A stretch of DNA of 64,000 nt from Chamaecrista fasciculata. Lineage: Eukaryota > Streptophyta > Magnoliopsida > Fabales > Fabaceae. A program made the position numbers and the translations under genes. A model generated the notes under the pieces. It had not been told where the DNA came from and searched no databases. It worked only from the letters and a program-made list of their open reading frames with translations. The stretch spans positions 1 through 64,000 of the forward strand of contig QANZ01002928.1 in NCBI GenBank assembly GCA_003254925.1, in the 5' to 3' direction. Below are positions 1-8,763 of the stretch, piece after piece; positions within the stretch are counted from its first letter, which is position 1, and each line of letters begins with the position of its first letter.

Positions 1-1
1 G

Positions 2-49
2 AATACGGACGACCGCAGCGTCACGACCAGCGCCGGCGTGCTGCGCTAG
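2..49 (+). CDS. traP: C-terminal end of TraP-like transfer protein (partial)
   Basis: Only the last 15 codons and the TAG stop are present; the gene enters from outside the window. The reading frame is open from the first bases and stops 9 bp before the traQ start, with the traQ ribosome site (gggagg) directly after the stop. The name rests only on the usual IncI order traP-traQ-traR, where TraP corresponds to Legionella IcmG; the fragment itself carries no diagnostic motif. Confidence 0.5.
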   Translation, partial: NTDDRSVTTSAGVLR

Positions 50-58
50 GGAGGCGTC

Positions 59-598
59 ATGGGAGGATCGCTCGACGGCATCACCATGCTGTCAAACCTG
101 GCCTCGGGGCTGCTGAGCGCGGGCATTAACCTCGCGCTGACGCTCGGCGTGCTCTTTGGCGTGGTGGGCTCCAGCGGCTTTCTCGCCCGCCAGTCCTGGC
201 TTGCCCGTAAGGCGCCGGGGCAGGCGGCGAGCGGCGGCGCTGTTGTTGCCTGGGTGCTGCTGTGCTGCGGCCTGGCGGGGATTGACCAGCTTATCGGCGC
301 GGGCGCGCGTCAGGTGGGCTGGCAGGTCTCGTTTGACGCCATCAGCTACGTTGACCAGGGCACGTTTGGTCAGGGGGCGGTGGCGGCCAACGCCCTGCTG
401 ACCCTGCTGCGAATGATCGGCGTCTGGTTCGCGCTCTCCGGCGTGCTGCTGTGGCGCCGGTCGAAAAAAGACGGCCACACCGGCCTGACCGCCGGGAACG
501 ACGTTAACACCGGCACCGCAAAATTTATCATTGGCGTGATGTTTGTCTGTAACCCCTACCTGCTTGACGCCATTCAGAAAACGCTCGGCCTGCACTGA
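59..598 (+). CDS. traQ: Conjugal transfer membrane protein TraQ
   Basis: A 179-residue inner-membrane protein with about four hydrophobic segments (near residues 20-40, 60-80, 105-128 and 150-170). In IncI plasmids TraQ, counterpart of IcmC/DotE, is part of the type IVB transfer apparatus. The start is ATG 59 with gggagg 5 bp upstream. It lies tightly behind the traP end and 77 bp ahead of traR, as in the IncI order. Length and topology fit the family. No catalytic motif is expected. The assignment uses topology plus synteny with traR, traT, traU, traW, traX and traY. Confidence 0.72.
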   Translation: MGGSLDGITMLSNLASGLLSAGINLALTLGVLFGVVGSSGFLARQSWLARKAPGQAASGGAVVAWVLLCCGLAGIDQLIGAGARQVGWQVSFDAISYVDQGTFGQGAVAANALLTLLRMIGVWFALSGVLLWRRSKKDGHTGLTAGNDVNTGTAKFIIGVMFVCNPYLLDAIQKTLGLH

Positions 599-675
599 CG
601 CAGGCTGCGGAAATTCCGTCCTCACGGACGATTTAACCGGCCATCCGGCCACACTCATTTTTAAAGGAAAACACC

Positions 676-1062
676 ATGATAACTCGCCTTTACTGTGCGG
701 CTTACGCACGCGTCCTGATGCTGTCTGAAGCTCTGCGCCGCCTGACGCTGCGCGTACTCTCCGCCTGGCTTGCGTTCATTTCCCCGATGGCCATGGCCGA
801 CGGGGACTTCGCTGATATGGCGAACCGCGTTGCCGAAGGCGCCAAGGCCGGCACGACCAGCGTGCTGGGAATGGTACAACTGGCTGGGGTGTGCGGCGTT
901 ATCGGCAGCATTTTTGCGGCTAAGGGGATGAAGAACAACCCGCAGATCAAACTCTGGATGGTCGCACTGGGGCTGGTCACCAGCCTGCTGCTGCTGGGCA
1001 TACCGGAGATGATCAAGCGCGGCCAGACGCAGATGGGTATGACGCCGGTCAGCGTGGGTTAA
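676..1062 (+). CDS. traR: Conjugal transfer protein TraR
   Basis: A 128-residue protein with an N-terminal export-like segment ending in MAMA (near residue 40), then a short soluble part and two membrane segments (about residues 60-80 and 95-112) separated by KNNPQIKL. In IncI systems TraR corresponds to IcmD/DotP, a small membrane or periplasmic component of the type IVB machine. Start ATG 676 has an aaagga ribosome site. It follows traQ. Size, topology and position agree; there is no enzymatic motif to confirm it. Confidence 0.7.
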   Translation: MITRLYCAAYARVLMLSEALRRLTLRVLSAWLAFISPMAMADGDFADMANRVAEGAKAGTTSVLGMVQLAGVCGVIGSIFAAKGMKNNPQIKLWMVALGLVTSLLLLGIPEMIKRGQTQMGMTPVSVG

Positions 1063-1070
1063 GTCCGGAT

Positions 1071-1091
1071 GCCGCCCCGCAGCGGGGCGGC
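1071..1091 (+). terminator. Intercistronic GC-rich hairpin after traR
   Basis: GCCGCCCC at 1071-1078 pairs with GGGGCGGC at 1084-1091 around a 5-nt loop. It stands directly after the traR stop. The downstream sequence is pyrimidine-rich but lacks an immediate run of T, so it is more likely an mRNA stabiliser or attenuator than a full terminator. Confidence 0.5.
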
Positions 1092-1127
1092 TATGTTCCT
1101 CTTCTTTTTCCTTCCTGGAGTCTTTTC

Positions 1128-1469
1128 ATGAAAAAACATTTTCGCACAGCGCTGGTCACGCTGGCGCTTTCTGCCGGCCTGTCCGGCGCCGCCTTTGCTG
1201 CCCAACCTGTCACTGACGTCATGGTCAGCCAGAAGCTGGACCAGGTAAACGCTTCCGTGCAGCTCATCAACAGCAGCATGCAGCAGATGCTCATCGCGCT
1301 GAACCAGAGCGCGCAGAACGGCACCTGCTGGCTGGACGGTAAAGCCTTCAGCCAGGGCGCCGTCGCCACGGTAGCGGGTCATGCGTCCGCCTGCGGTGTA
1401 CAGCCAAAAACCGGCTGGCCACAGTGGCTGCCACTTCCGATAGAGGAGTCGGATCGGTCTGGGGAGTAA
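1128..1469 (+). CDS. Small exported protein in the tra operon
   Basis: A 113-residue protein with a clear signal peptide (Lys-Lys, hydrophobic core, cleavage after about residue 24, AFA-AQP). The mature part is helical, with a stretch (residues 28-60) rich in Gln, Ser and Met that could form a short coiled coil, and two cysteines (in TCWL and SACG) that could form a periplasmic disulfide. The start ATG 1128 is preceded by a weak ribosome site (cctggag). It takes the place where IncI plasmids carry traS, but I see no similarity that would justify that name. Function unknown; a periplasmic role in transfer is inferred from position only. Confidence 0.65.
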   Translation: MKKHFRTALVTLALSAGLSGAAFAAQPVTDVMVSQKLDQVNASVQLINSSMQQMLIALNQSAQNGTCWLDGKAFSQGAVATVAGHASACGVQPKTGWPQWLPLPIEESDRSGE

Positions 1470-1544
1470 CCGTCGACATTAAATCCCTGCTTCAGGCACC
1501 TGATGACGTAAAATTCATGCTCTTTATTGTACGAGGCATGAAAC

Positions 1545-2027
1545 ATGTTAAGAGCGGCAGGTATTCAGGATGTTGATTTCATTTATGACTTTGTCATCGC
1601 CGAAGCCAGAAAGGGGCACTTCAGCAATGCCCGCCCACGTCTGTTAAAAAATTTCTTCTTCAAGCGGGGGTTAAAAAAAACCATTACCGAACAAGTTTTC
1701 AAAGATATCAACGGGAAAAAGTTGCCTGCCGTTTTCTTTATTTACGAAGAAAACGGGGGCAGGGTTGGTTTTTTCTCATTGATTTACCGGGATGAAGTAA
1801 TCACCGAAATATGGCTGATGGGTATTAACAGGACCAGCCGAGGCAGGGGGCTGGGATCGCAGTTACTTAGCCTGGCGGAGAACAAAGCCCGCGAGCTTTA
1901 TCACCCTGCAACAATGTTTTTCGTACGTAGTTATCTGCGCTCAGAAAGCATGATTTCCATGCTGGAGAGGTACGGCTACGTGAAAGTGCCATCCAGTAAA
2001 TACGAAAGTGGAGAATGGGTGAAATGA
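1545..2027 (+). CDS. GNAT-family N-acetyltransferase
   Basis: A 160-residue protein with the GNAT acetyl-CoA-binding pattern: after a beta strand (EIWLMGINRTS, near residues 87-97) comes RGRGLGSQLL (about 98-107), the pyrophosphate-binding R/Q-x-x-G-x-G/A loop, followed by a helix and a C-terminal FVRSYLRSESMISMLERYGYVKV segment typical of the last beta-alpha-beta unit. The substrate cannot be told. Base composition is visibly more AT-rich than the surrounding tra genes, and it splits the expected traR-traT order, so it is probably a later insertion. It is not long enough to include an antitoxin-type partner, although the following gene overlaps it. Confidence 0.8.
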   Translation: MLRAAGIQDVDFIYDFVIAEARKGHFSNARPRLLKNFFFKRGLKKTITEQVFKDINGKKLPAVFFIYEENGGRVGFFSLIYRDEVITEIWLMGINRTSRGRGLGSQLLSLAENKARELYHPATMFFVRSYLRSESMISMLERYGYVKVPSSKYESGEWVK

Positions 2028-2461
2028 AACTCTTTCAGCGGCACACGGGCATCATTATTACGGAAGACTATGATGCGCTGCCGGACAGTTTATGGAGCGC
2101 GCTCTGTTTCCTGCTCAGGCGAGGCTACACGGCTGAGCCCGGGCTCAGCAGGCGATGCGTCATCGGGGCGATTGAAGCGCTCGAACGACGCTATCCCGGG
2201 CAGCAGTTGACGGCCGAACAGGTCGTGGAGTGGATGCCGCTCGACAGACTTTTCGGGCTTTATAATGATGACGAACCAACTGGCAGCAAGATCGCTTCGC
2301 CGCTGGGACGTTATCTGGCGCGACTGCCAGGCACCGATACCTGTCATCCACTCAGCCGGCCGCCGTGCCGTCAGGCGCTCAGGGCGCACCGCAAAATCAC
2401 AGGCAGCTTCCTGTTAACTGCCATCAGACTGACGCTGCATCGCCGCTACAAACCTCTCTGA
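2024..2461 (+). CDS. Hypothetical protein coupled to the GNAT gene
   Basis: A 145-residue protein that I do not recognise. The chosen ATG at 2024 overlaps the GNAT stop as ATGA, and a ggag sits at a better distance than for the alternative ATG at 2015. The N-terminal half is mixed alpha/beta (ITEDYDALPDSLWSALCFLLRRGY, CVIGAIEALERRYPGQQLTAEQVVEWM). The last 40 residues are basic and low in complexity, which may mean that the original C-terminus was replaced or frameshifted. The overlap implies translational coupling to the acetyltransferase, so the two may act together. A role in conjugation is not supported by sequence. Confidence 0.5.
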   Translation: MKLFQRHTGIIITEDYDALPDSLWSALCFLLRRGYTAEPGLSRRCVIGAIEALERRYPGQQLTAEQVVEWMPLDRLFGLYNDDEPTGSKIASPLGRYLARLPGTDTCHPLSRPPCRQALRAHRKITGSFLLTAIRLTLHRRYKPL

Positions 2462-2518
2462 CTTTTCCATCATCTCAGCTTTTTAATCTCCATCAGGCCC
2501 TGCCTGTAAGGACCCGCT

Positions 2519-3139
2519 ATGTCTGCTTATCCATCACCTGCTCAGGCGGGCGGGCTGCTGCCGCTCGTGCCGGACGTGAGCGGTGAAGACTTGCCCCCGA
2601 GGCCCGTCTCTGTTGAACCCGGACCGACCTGCCGCTGCTGCGGCACGCGGACGCAGCGCCTGTGGCAGGGGCCGGATGCACAGCCGCTCTGCACGCTCTG
2701 CTGGCTGACCGTGAACCTTGACAGCCCCACCGCCGCGCACGGGCATTTTGCCTGGCTGCCGGACGCGCCGGCGGCGGACATCATCAACCTGCAGCGCCGG
2801 GCCCTTATCGGGCTTCGCAGCGACAGTAAAGCGGTGCGCAAAACGTCACGTCGCCTCTGGAACTGGCTCGCCCGCCACGCGCGCGAGGTGGAGGGCATGT
2901 GGGGCACCTCCCGCGCCAGCGAGTTTGCGGCGGCCTTCCGTCAGCTGCCGCCGGCGAAGCGCGCGGGGCTGCAGCAGCGGCTGGAAGGCTGCGTGCTTAT
3001 CCTGCCTCATGACGTGTTCAGTGACCTGACCCTGCTGCTGCCGATGGGCCGTACCGCCGCAAGCGCCGTGCACACCCCGGCCTGGAATACCTATACCCGG
3101 AGCGACCTGTATGCCAAACCGCCTCATCCGCTGGACTGA
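2519..3139 (+). CDS. traT: TraT, IcmJ/DotN-like zinc-binding coupling-complex protein
   Basis: A 206-residue cytosolic protein with a zinc-ribbon signature: CRCCG near residue 39 and CTLCW near residue 60, two Cys-x-x-Cys knuckles about 20 residues apart. IncI TraT corresponds to Legionella IcmJ/DotN, a cysteine-rich member of the DotL coupling complex. The phrase LDSPTAAHGHFAWLP following the second knuckle is, to my knowledge, typical of TraT proteins. It overlaps traU by 29 nt, again the IncI arrangement. This TraT is not the IncF TraT surface-exclusion lipoprotein despite the shared name. Confidence 0.72.
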   Translation: MSAYPSPAQAGGLLPLVPDVSGEDLPPRPVSVEPGPTCRCCGTRTQRLWQGPDAQPLCTLCWLTVNLDSPTAAHGHFAWLPDAPAADIINLQRRALIGLRSDSKAVRKTSRRLWNWLARHAREVEGMWGTSRASEFAAAFRQLPPAKRAGLQQRLEGCVLILPHDVFSDLTLLLPMGRTAASAVHTPAWNTYTRSDLYAKPPHPLD

Positions 3140-6100
3140 AGAGATTATTACCGCCGCGACGCGCTTTGCCGTGTCGCGCGACCTGCCCGACTACTGCGAC
3201 CTGCACACCGTGGTGCGCCTCACCGATGACGATCGCATCCGCCATCCGGAGCTGAAAGCACCCTATATCGGTGTCACCCAGAACGGCGACTTTGTGACGG
3301 TGTATGAAGTGGCTGGCAGCTACCGCGAGCCGGACGAAAATCTGCCGGCCACTCACGATGATTCCTGGCAGGGCCGGCTTGACCGCATGACGGAGTCGCT
3401 GACTGCGCATTACCGTTTCGCCGGTCACAAACTCAGTACCGTGCACCAGTGCGATCCGGACGGGGGAGAGGCCGAAGTCAGACGGCTGCTCAAACCGCAG
3501 TATCAGTCGCTGAAGCGCACGGGCCTGGAGCTTGATTATCTGCTGGACGAGCAGGTGACGAAGCTGTCGCCCTGGGTTAACGCCGAGCGCACCTGGCTTG
3601 TGTGCTACACCGGCCGCGGAGTGCTCGCCGGGCACGAGCTGCGCGATGAAAACGCGCGTATCAGCGAGCTGGTCAAGGGCAGCCCGACGGCCGTGTTTGG
3701 CCAGAACCCGCTGCTGACCGAGCTGCCCGGCCTGAAAATCCGCCATGACGCCTTTCTTTCTCAGGTGGAACGCGCCCTAGGCGACAGCGGAAAGGGCGTG
3801 CTCATGCGCCTCATTGACGTACATGAAGCCGGTCGCGTGCTCAGGAATCAGGTCGACCCGGGCACCGGCGAGCACTGGCAGCCGCTGCTGCCGGACGATC
3901 GCATTGTGGCCCACGGCGTACGGCAGGGCGACGACACCACGCCGTTTCTGGCGCCCTGGCTGAACTTTCAGGTCATGGGGACGAACGTCCAGGAAATCCG
4001 CAACAACCTGCTGAAAATCAGCGGCGTGTGGCACGGCACGCTGGCCGTGAACCTCGGCCCGCAGAACCCGCAGAGCTTTGCGAAGCTGCGCAAGCTTATT
4101 CCCCGCAGCGTGCCGTTCCGCATCCGTCAGGACCTGATGCCCGGCGGCATGCGCCGCCTCAGCGGCAAGCACGGCGTGCTGAGCTTCAGCGAATGGGTGC
4201 CCGGTCTCAGGCCTATTTTTCAGTCGATTTCGATGCTGGCCGCGCGCGAGATGCACGAGCCGGTGTGCGTGATGACCATCACCGCGGCCACCTGGGGAGA
4301 TTCGCCCGAGACGGTGACGCGCAACCTGACGCTGCTGCAGCAGGCGCTGACCTCCTGGGGCGTCTGCGGCGTCACGCAGACCTTCGGCGATCCGGTGAAG
4401 GCGTGGGCCGCCACCCTCACCGGGTCCTCTGCGGCAAGCGGGCCGTGCCTGATGTTCCCGCCGCTGTCGGAGGCACTGAACCTGCTGCCGCTCTCGCGGC
4501 CCACGACGGAGTGGAACGAGGAGGGCAACGCCCTGTTTGTGGGGCCGGACGGCAAGCTGATGCCGGTGGCGCTGGCGGGCTCCAACCAGACCAAGAAAAC
4601 TTCCATCGTCGCCGGCGAATCCGGCGGCGGTAAATCGGTGTTTATTAACCGTCAGCCCATCATTCTGGCCATGTCCGCACAGCGGCAGCTGCCCTTCTTT
4701 GCGGGGATTGAGAAAGGCTTCAGCGCAACGGGCATGACCTCGATACTGCGGGCAGGGCTGTCGCCCGAGCGTCAGGATGAGGTCCTGAGCATCATCCTGC
4801 GCAACGACGTTAAATACTGCCGTAACCTGTTCGATATTCAGCTGGGGCTCAGGGCGCCGCTCAGCTACGAATCTGAGTTTATGGAAAATGCGCTGGCAGC
4901 CCTGTGTATCGATCCCGCGACCGGCGAGCCGCCTAACGGGCGCGACACCCCGGCGATTCTGCGCCGGCTTGTCAGCGATTCGTTTAAGGCAGCACGCGAG
5001 GAACCGCGTCGCTATGAGCCCGGGCTGGTGCCGCCGGTCGACGCTGCGCTGGAGGAGGCCGCCATCTGGGAGGCGCATCCGGAATACCGCGACAACGCCA
5101 CCTGGTACGAGGTGCGCGACCTGCTGCAGGACGCCGGCAAAACCGACGCCGCGCAGCGTGCACAGTTCCAGGCCGTGCCGGAGCTTGCCGACATGGCGCC
5201 GCGCCTGCTCAGCGAGGACTACAGGAGCATGTTCGGCTCCATCCAGCGCGACGGCAGCAATGAAGTGCTGATCGAGTACATCGCCCGCTGCCTGCGCGAC
5301 GCCTGCGGGGAATACCGCATGTTTGCCGGCCGCACGCGCTTCATGATAAGCCCGAAGGCACGCGTGATTACGGTCGACATTCAGTACGTCGCCGGCGACA
5401 AGACTAAGGCGGGCTACCTCCGGACCGGAATGATGTACCTGTTCGCCGGTCACATCGCGGGCGGCGACTTCGTGCTGCCGCAGTATCAGGACGAACTCTT
5501 TTCCGCGCTGCACGAACGCTGGCACGCGATACACCGCGCCCGGGTGCAGCAGCTGGACGAGGAGGTCAAGACCAAACAGTACGACGAGCTGCACAACGCC
5601 AAAGGCGTGCCCTTTATCTTCCCGATGCTGGAAACCGCCGACCGCGAGCAGCGTAAGTTCGGCGTGCGCACCGTGCTGGCCTCGCAGTATTTCCGCGACA
5701 TGCCCGAGGCGCTTCGCCAGTCGGCCAACTCCGTCTATATGGTCGGCGTGGATCCGGAAGACCGCCGGCTTCTTCAGGAGCGGTTTAAGGTGCCGGACGT
5801 TACGCTGGACGACTTTGAGCGCATGGGCAGCGGGCCGTCAGCGGACGGCAGCGGCGTGCCGTTCCTCGGCATTTTCCGTATCAAAGGGGGCAGCACCATC
5901 GCCCACATCATGAAGAACACAGTGGGGCCGGAGGAGCTGTGGGGGCACAGCACCACGCCGGTGGATATGTCGCTGCGCCGCACGCTGGAAAAAGACGTCG
6001 GCGCCGGCACGGCCCGCCGCATTCTCGGCCGCTTCTTCCCCAACGGCTCTGCCGAAAAAGTCATCGAGCACCGCCGGCGCACCGCCGGTGAGGAGCGCGG

Positions 6101-6161
6101 CGACAGCGTCATCCGCCAGCTTGCCACCGAGCTTATCGATAAACAGGGCTACGACCTCTGA
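3111..6161 (+). CDS. traU: TraU, IcmB/DotO-type conjugation ATPase
   Basis: A 1016-residue cytoplasmic ATPase, the VirB4-class motor of IncI type IVB transfer. The Walker A motif GESGGGKS lies at residues 502-509. An N-terminal half of about 450 residues resembles the VirB4-like non-catalytic domain, and the C-terminal half contains the extended RecA-like fold with RTVLASQYFRDMPEALRQSANSVYM, the usual arginine- and glutamine-containing end of this family. The length agrees with R64 TraU (about 1014 residues). The ATG at 3111 lies within the 3' end of traT. In Legionella, DotO docks DotB and energises the channel; the same role is inferred here. Intact, no breaks. Confidence 0.9.
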   Translation: MPNRLIRWTEEIITAATRFAVSRDLPDYCDLHTVVRLTDDDRIRHPELKAPYIGVTQNGDFVTVYEVAGSYREPDENLPATHDDSWQGRLDRMTESLTAHYRFAGHKLSTVHQCDPDGGEAEVRRLLKPQYQSLKRTGLELDYLLDEQVTKLSPWVNAERTWLVCYTGRGVLAGHELRDENARISELVKGSPTAVFGQNPLLTELPGLKIRHDAFLSQVERALGDSGKGVLMRLIDVHEAGRVLRNQVDPGTGEHWQPLLPDDRIVAHGVRQGDDTTPFLAPWLNFQVMGTNVQEIRNNLLKISGVWHGTLAVNLGPQNPQSFAKLRKLIPRSVPFRIRQDLMPGGMRRLSGKHGVLSFSEWVPGLRPIFQSISMLAAREMHEPVCVMTITAATWGDSPETVTRNLTLLQQALTSWGVCGVTQTFGDPVKAWAATLTGSSAASGPCLMFPPLSEALNLLPLSRPTTEWNEEGNALFVGPDGKLMPVALAGSNQTKKTSIVAGESGGGKSVFINRQPIILAMSAQRQLPFFAGIEKGFSATGMTSILRAGLSPERQDEVLSIILRNDVKYCRNLFDIQLGLRAPLSYESEFMENALAALCIDPATGEPPNGRDTPAILRRLVSDSFKAAREEPRRYEPGLVPPVDAALEEAAIWEAHPEYRDNATWYEVRDLLQDAGKTDAAQRAQFQAVPELADMAPRLLSEDYRSMFGSIQRDGSNEVLIEYIARCLRDACGEYRMFAGRTRFMISPKARVITVDIQYVAGDKTKAGYLRTGMMYLFAGHIAGGDFVLPQYQDELFSALHERWHAIHRARVQQLDEEVKTKQYDELHNAKGVPFIFPMLETADREQRKFGVRTVLASQYFRDMPEALRQSANSVYMVGVDPEDRRLLQERFKVPDVTLDDFERMGSGPSADGSGVPFLGIFRIKGGSTIAHIMKNTVGPEELWGHSTTPVDMSLRRTLEKDVGAGTARRILGRFFPNGSAEKVIEHRRRTAGEERGDSVIRQLATELIDKQGYDL

Positions 6162-6179
6162 CCCTTCAGGAGTGCTGAT

Positions 6180-7403
6180 ATGCAACCATCCACACACTGG
6201 CGCCCCGGGGGGCGCCGGCTGCTTGCCGCCTGCGTGCTGGCAGCGCTTTCCCCCGGCGTCATGGCCTATCCGGTTGAGGTGATGACCAGTATTCCGGTAC
6301 AGACGGTTATCCAGCCTGCGCTGGGCACCATGCAGGCCACGCTCGGCGAAATCCTCTCCGCCGAAACGGAAACCGGCACGGCCGTGGTGCAGAACGCCGA
6401 CAAGGTCACCACGGCCGTCACGGAGGCCGCGCGCACCCAGCGCGAAGCGGAGAATTTCAACCGTCAGGCCGACCGGCTGGAGAAGGCCCGCGCGGCCTAT
6501 ACCGTGCCGGACAGCATCTGCAGCGAGTCGGCCTCCGGCACGGCCTCGCAGGTGAGCCAGGCGACCCGGGCATCGGCGTCGAAGCTTGCCGGCGGCAGCG
6601 GCGTGTCGAGCGCGGCCGTGCGCGAGACGCTGGCCAGCCTCCCTGTGTCACCCCGTCAGGGCGGCTACCGCAGCGCGTTCATCCACGCGGCCTACTGCAC
6701 GGCGGAAGAGGCGAAGCTGTACGGCGGCACCGCCATGTGCCCGTCCGTTTCTCAGCTTCCGGGCGGCGACACCGAGGCGCGATCGCTGTACGACGGGGCG
6801 GGGCCGGCGGGTAAAGACCCGGAGCTGACCTTCACCCAGGCCCAGACGGACGCGGCCATGGCCTACGTGAACAACTCGGCGAAGCTCGACGCCGGGCGCA
6901 CGCCGGGCAAGGGCGAAATTCAGACCGCCACCGGGCAGGAGTATCAGGGCCTGCTCACGCAGTACAAGGCGATGCAGAGCGCGGCGATGCAGCCGCAGCT
7001 GGACATGGTGGCGGCGAGCCAGCCTCAGGACGCCACGCAGGCGGCCCTCACCGAGGCCCGTCAGGCGCCGTCAGCCGAAAGCTACTTTCAGCAGACCGCG
7101 TCCGCGCAGGCAAAGCAGACCGGCACCATGAGCGAACGCGAGTTTGAGGCGTTCGAGGTCGGGCGCCGCTACGCCAACACCGCGTGGGTCACCGACCTGC
7201 AGGCGATGGACGGCGACAACCTGGCGCGTGAAATGGCGCGTCAGCAGAGTCTGGCCAACTGGCTGGCGCTCGGCATCAAAAACGAGCTGCGTCAGGCCAA
7301 CATCATCAGCGGCCAGCAGCTGGCGCTGGCGGCAAAAAATGAATACGCCCCGCAGCTGCAGGCGCTCTCTGCCCAGCTGAGCGCCGGCGTGAGCGCACAG
7401 TAA
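6180..7403 (+). CDS. traW: TraW, exported type IVB transfer protein
   Basis: A 407-residue protein with an N-terminal export signal. Two readings are possible: a lipobox LLAAC with the Cys at residue 18, or ordinary cleavage after VMA near residue 29. The mature protein is Ala/Gln-rich and helical, with DKVTTAVTEAARTQREAENFNRQADRLEKARAAY forming a likely coiled coil (about residues 75-108) and two cysteines near CSES and CTAE. IncI TraW is the counterpart of IcmX. It follows traU by 18 bp and precedes the VirD4-like gene and traX. Length matches IncI TraW (about 400 residues). Confidence 0.82.
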   Translation: MQPSTHWRPGGRRLLAACVLAALSPGVMAYPVEVMTSIPVQTVIQPALGTMQATLGEILSAETETGTAVVQNADKVTTAVTEAARTQREAENFNRQADRLEKARAAYTVPDSICSESASGTASQVSQATRASASKLAGGSGVSSAAVRETLASLPVSPRQGGYRSAFIHAAYCTAEEAKLYGGTAMCPSVSQLPGGDTEARSLYDGAGPAGKDPELTFTQAQTDAAMAYVNNSAKLDAGRTPGKGEIQTATGQEYQGLLTQYKAMQSAAMQPQLDMVAASQPQDATQAALTEARQAPSAESYFQQTASAQAKQTGTMSEREFEAFEVGRRYANTAWVTDLQAMDGDNLAREMARQQSLANWLALGIKNELRQANIISGQQLALAAKNEYAPQLQALSAQLSAGVSAQ

Positions 7404-7420
7404 CCCCCACGGAGACAACA

Positions 7421-8182
7421 ATGATAACGAGCGGTACCTTCGCGCCGGACGCCGGCGCGCTTTCATCCCTGCTGGACGCGGGCAAGGGCCCGGTGCTGGT
7501 GCTGGACCCCTGCGGCGCGCTCTGGCAGTCCTTCTGGGATACGCCTCGCTGGTCAACCCTGTGGCAGGCATGGCGCCTGGCGCCCGGCCAGACGCAGGAG
7601 GGTGACGTCTGGGACGTGCTGGGCGCGCTCAGACATGTACACGCTGCGGAGGGTGCTGCGGCACTGGCTGCCTCACTGTTTCCGGCCGATGGCCACAGCG
7701 ACCTGACCCGCGAGCTCATGACCTGCGTGCTGACCTTTGCGGACGACACCGGCCACTTCACCGGTCGCAGCGCCGGGCTCGGCGGGCTGGCCGGGCAGCT
7801 GTGGGCGGACGACCTCTGGACCGCCATTGCGCGCTGGAGCCGCCTGTATGAGAAGCACCCGGCGCTGCAGACGGCGCGCGCGCTGCTGACGCAGGACGGT
7901 GCGGGCGAGTCGGTGCGGGCTGTCCGCGACCGCATGGCCATCTTTCACCATCCGCACGTGGCGGAGAGCTTCACCGGCGGCGCCGGCATTGACCTGCGCC
8001 GCTTACGCCAGCGTCCCGGTCAGGTCATCTTCCTGACGCCCGACATCCGCTGCATGGAAAGCGCCGAACTCACCGACGTGTACGCGTTCCTGCTCGATGC
8101 GCTGCGCGCGTTCGGCGCGCTGCACCACGTCACGTTTTCACTGGCTGAACCCTTAATTATCCCGGAAGGAGACGCACCATGA
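7421..8182 (+). CDS. VirD4/TraG-like protein lacking a P-loop
   Basis: A 253-residue protein between traW and traX. Its second half reads like the C-terminal part of VirD4/TraG-type coupling ATPases: LTRELMTCVLTFADD, then GESVRAVRDRMAIFHHPHVAESFTGGAGIDLRRLRQRPGQVIFLTPD, which follows the family pattern of a bundle, an 'F-x-x-P-x-V' segment, 'S-x-x-FDL-x-x-L' and a hydrophobic strand. The start (GPVLVLDPCGALW) resembles the strand after Walker A, but no GxxxxGKT exists anywhere. The stop overlaps the traX ATG as ATGA. I infer a degenerate or regulatory coupling-protein paralogue; it may instead be the local equivalent of IncI traV. Confidence 0.55.
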   Translation: MITSGTFAPDAGALSSLLDAGKGPVLVLDPCGALWQSFWDTPRWSTLWQAWRLAPGQTQEGDVWDVLGALRHVHAAEGAAALAASLFPADGHSDLTRELMTCVLTFADDTGHFTGRSAGLGGLAGQLWADDLWTAIARWSRLYEKHPALQTARALLTQDGAGESVRAVRDRMAIFHHPHVAESFTGGAGIDLRRLRQRPGQVIFLTPDIRCMESAELTDVYAFLLDALRAFGALHHVTFSLAEPLIIPEGDAP

Positions 8183-8751
8183 CGCAGTCTGATAACCGCA
8201 CCCCGGAGACCGGCGCGAAGAAGTCATTCCTGACGCCGAAGCGCGTGGGCTGGATAGCGCTGAACGTGGTCCTGCCGGCGTGGGAGGTGTCGAGCGTGAC
8301 GCGCCACGCCGGGCGCAACGTCTCGCGCCTCTGGCAGCGCCTCCGCGACGTGACGGCCGGGCGCGGGGCCGGCGACTACCGCCCCGCGGACTGGTCGCAG
8401 GCGGTGGCGGACAGCGGGATGACGCCCGCGCGCCTGGCCCGTAACTTCCGCGTCAGCCGCTGGATCTGGTGGGGGCTGATGTGGCTCACCGGCCTGCCCG
8501 CCGCCGGCTTTCTGCTGATGCTGACGGCCGCCGGCAGCAGCGTGAACGGCACCGGCTGGCTGCGCGTGGGCTGCGTGGTGCTGGTCCTGCTGCTGCTCGC
8601 GGCCACCGGCTTCGTGCAGGCGCTGAAGGCCAGCTACCGCCTGTGGCAGCTGACGGAGAAGCGGGTATCGGCGTCAGAAGAGGGGAGTTTTCAAACATAC
8701 CTGCAGGAGACGCGCTGGTGCCGTCAGGTGCTGAGCGGGGGTCTATTATGA
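8179..8751 (+). CDS. traX: Conjugal transfer protein TraX
   Basis: A 190-residue inner-membrane protein: a cytoplasmic basic N-terminus, a tRNA-synthetase-unrelated soluble part (residues 30-85), two membrane segments (about 98-118 and 124-145), and a cytoplasmic tail. Position between traW and traY and size (IncI TraX about 195-200 residues) support the name. It is translationally coupled to the preceding gene through the ATGA overlap. Its biochemical role in IncI transfer is not known. Confidence 0.75.
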   Translation: MTQSDNRTPETGAKKSFLTPKRVGWIALNVVLPAWEVSSVTRHAGRNVSRLWQRLRDVTAGRGAGDYRPADWSQAVADSGMTPARLARNFRVSRWIWWGLMWLTGLPAAGFLLMLTAAGSSVNGTGWLRVGCVVLVLLLLAATGFVQALKASYRLWQLTEKRVSASEEGSFQTYLQETRWCRQVLSGGLL

Positions 8752-8763
8752 GGGATAGGGCGT

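Noticed and set aside
2519-3139. Naming this traT as the IncF surface-exclusion lipoprotein
   Set aside because: No lipoprotein signal; zinc-ribbon and overlap with traU show the IncI/IcmJ type.
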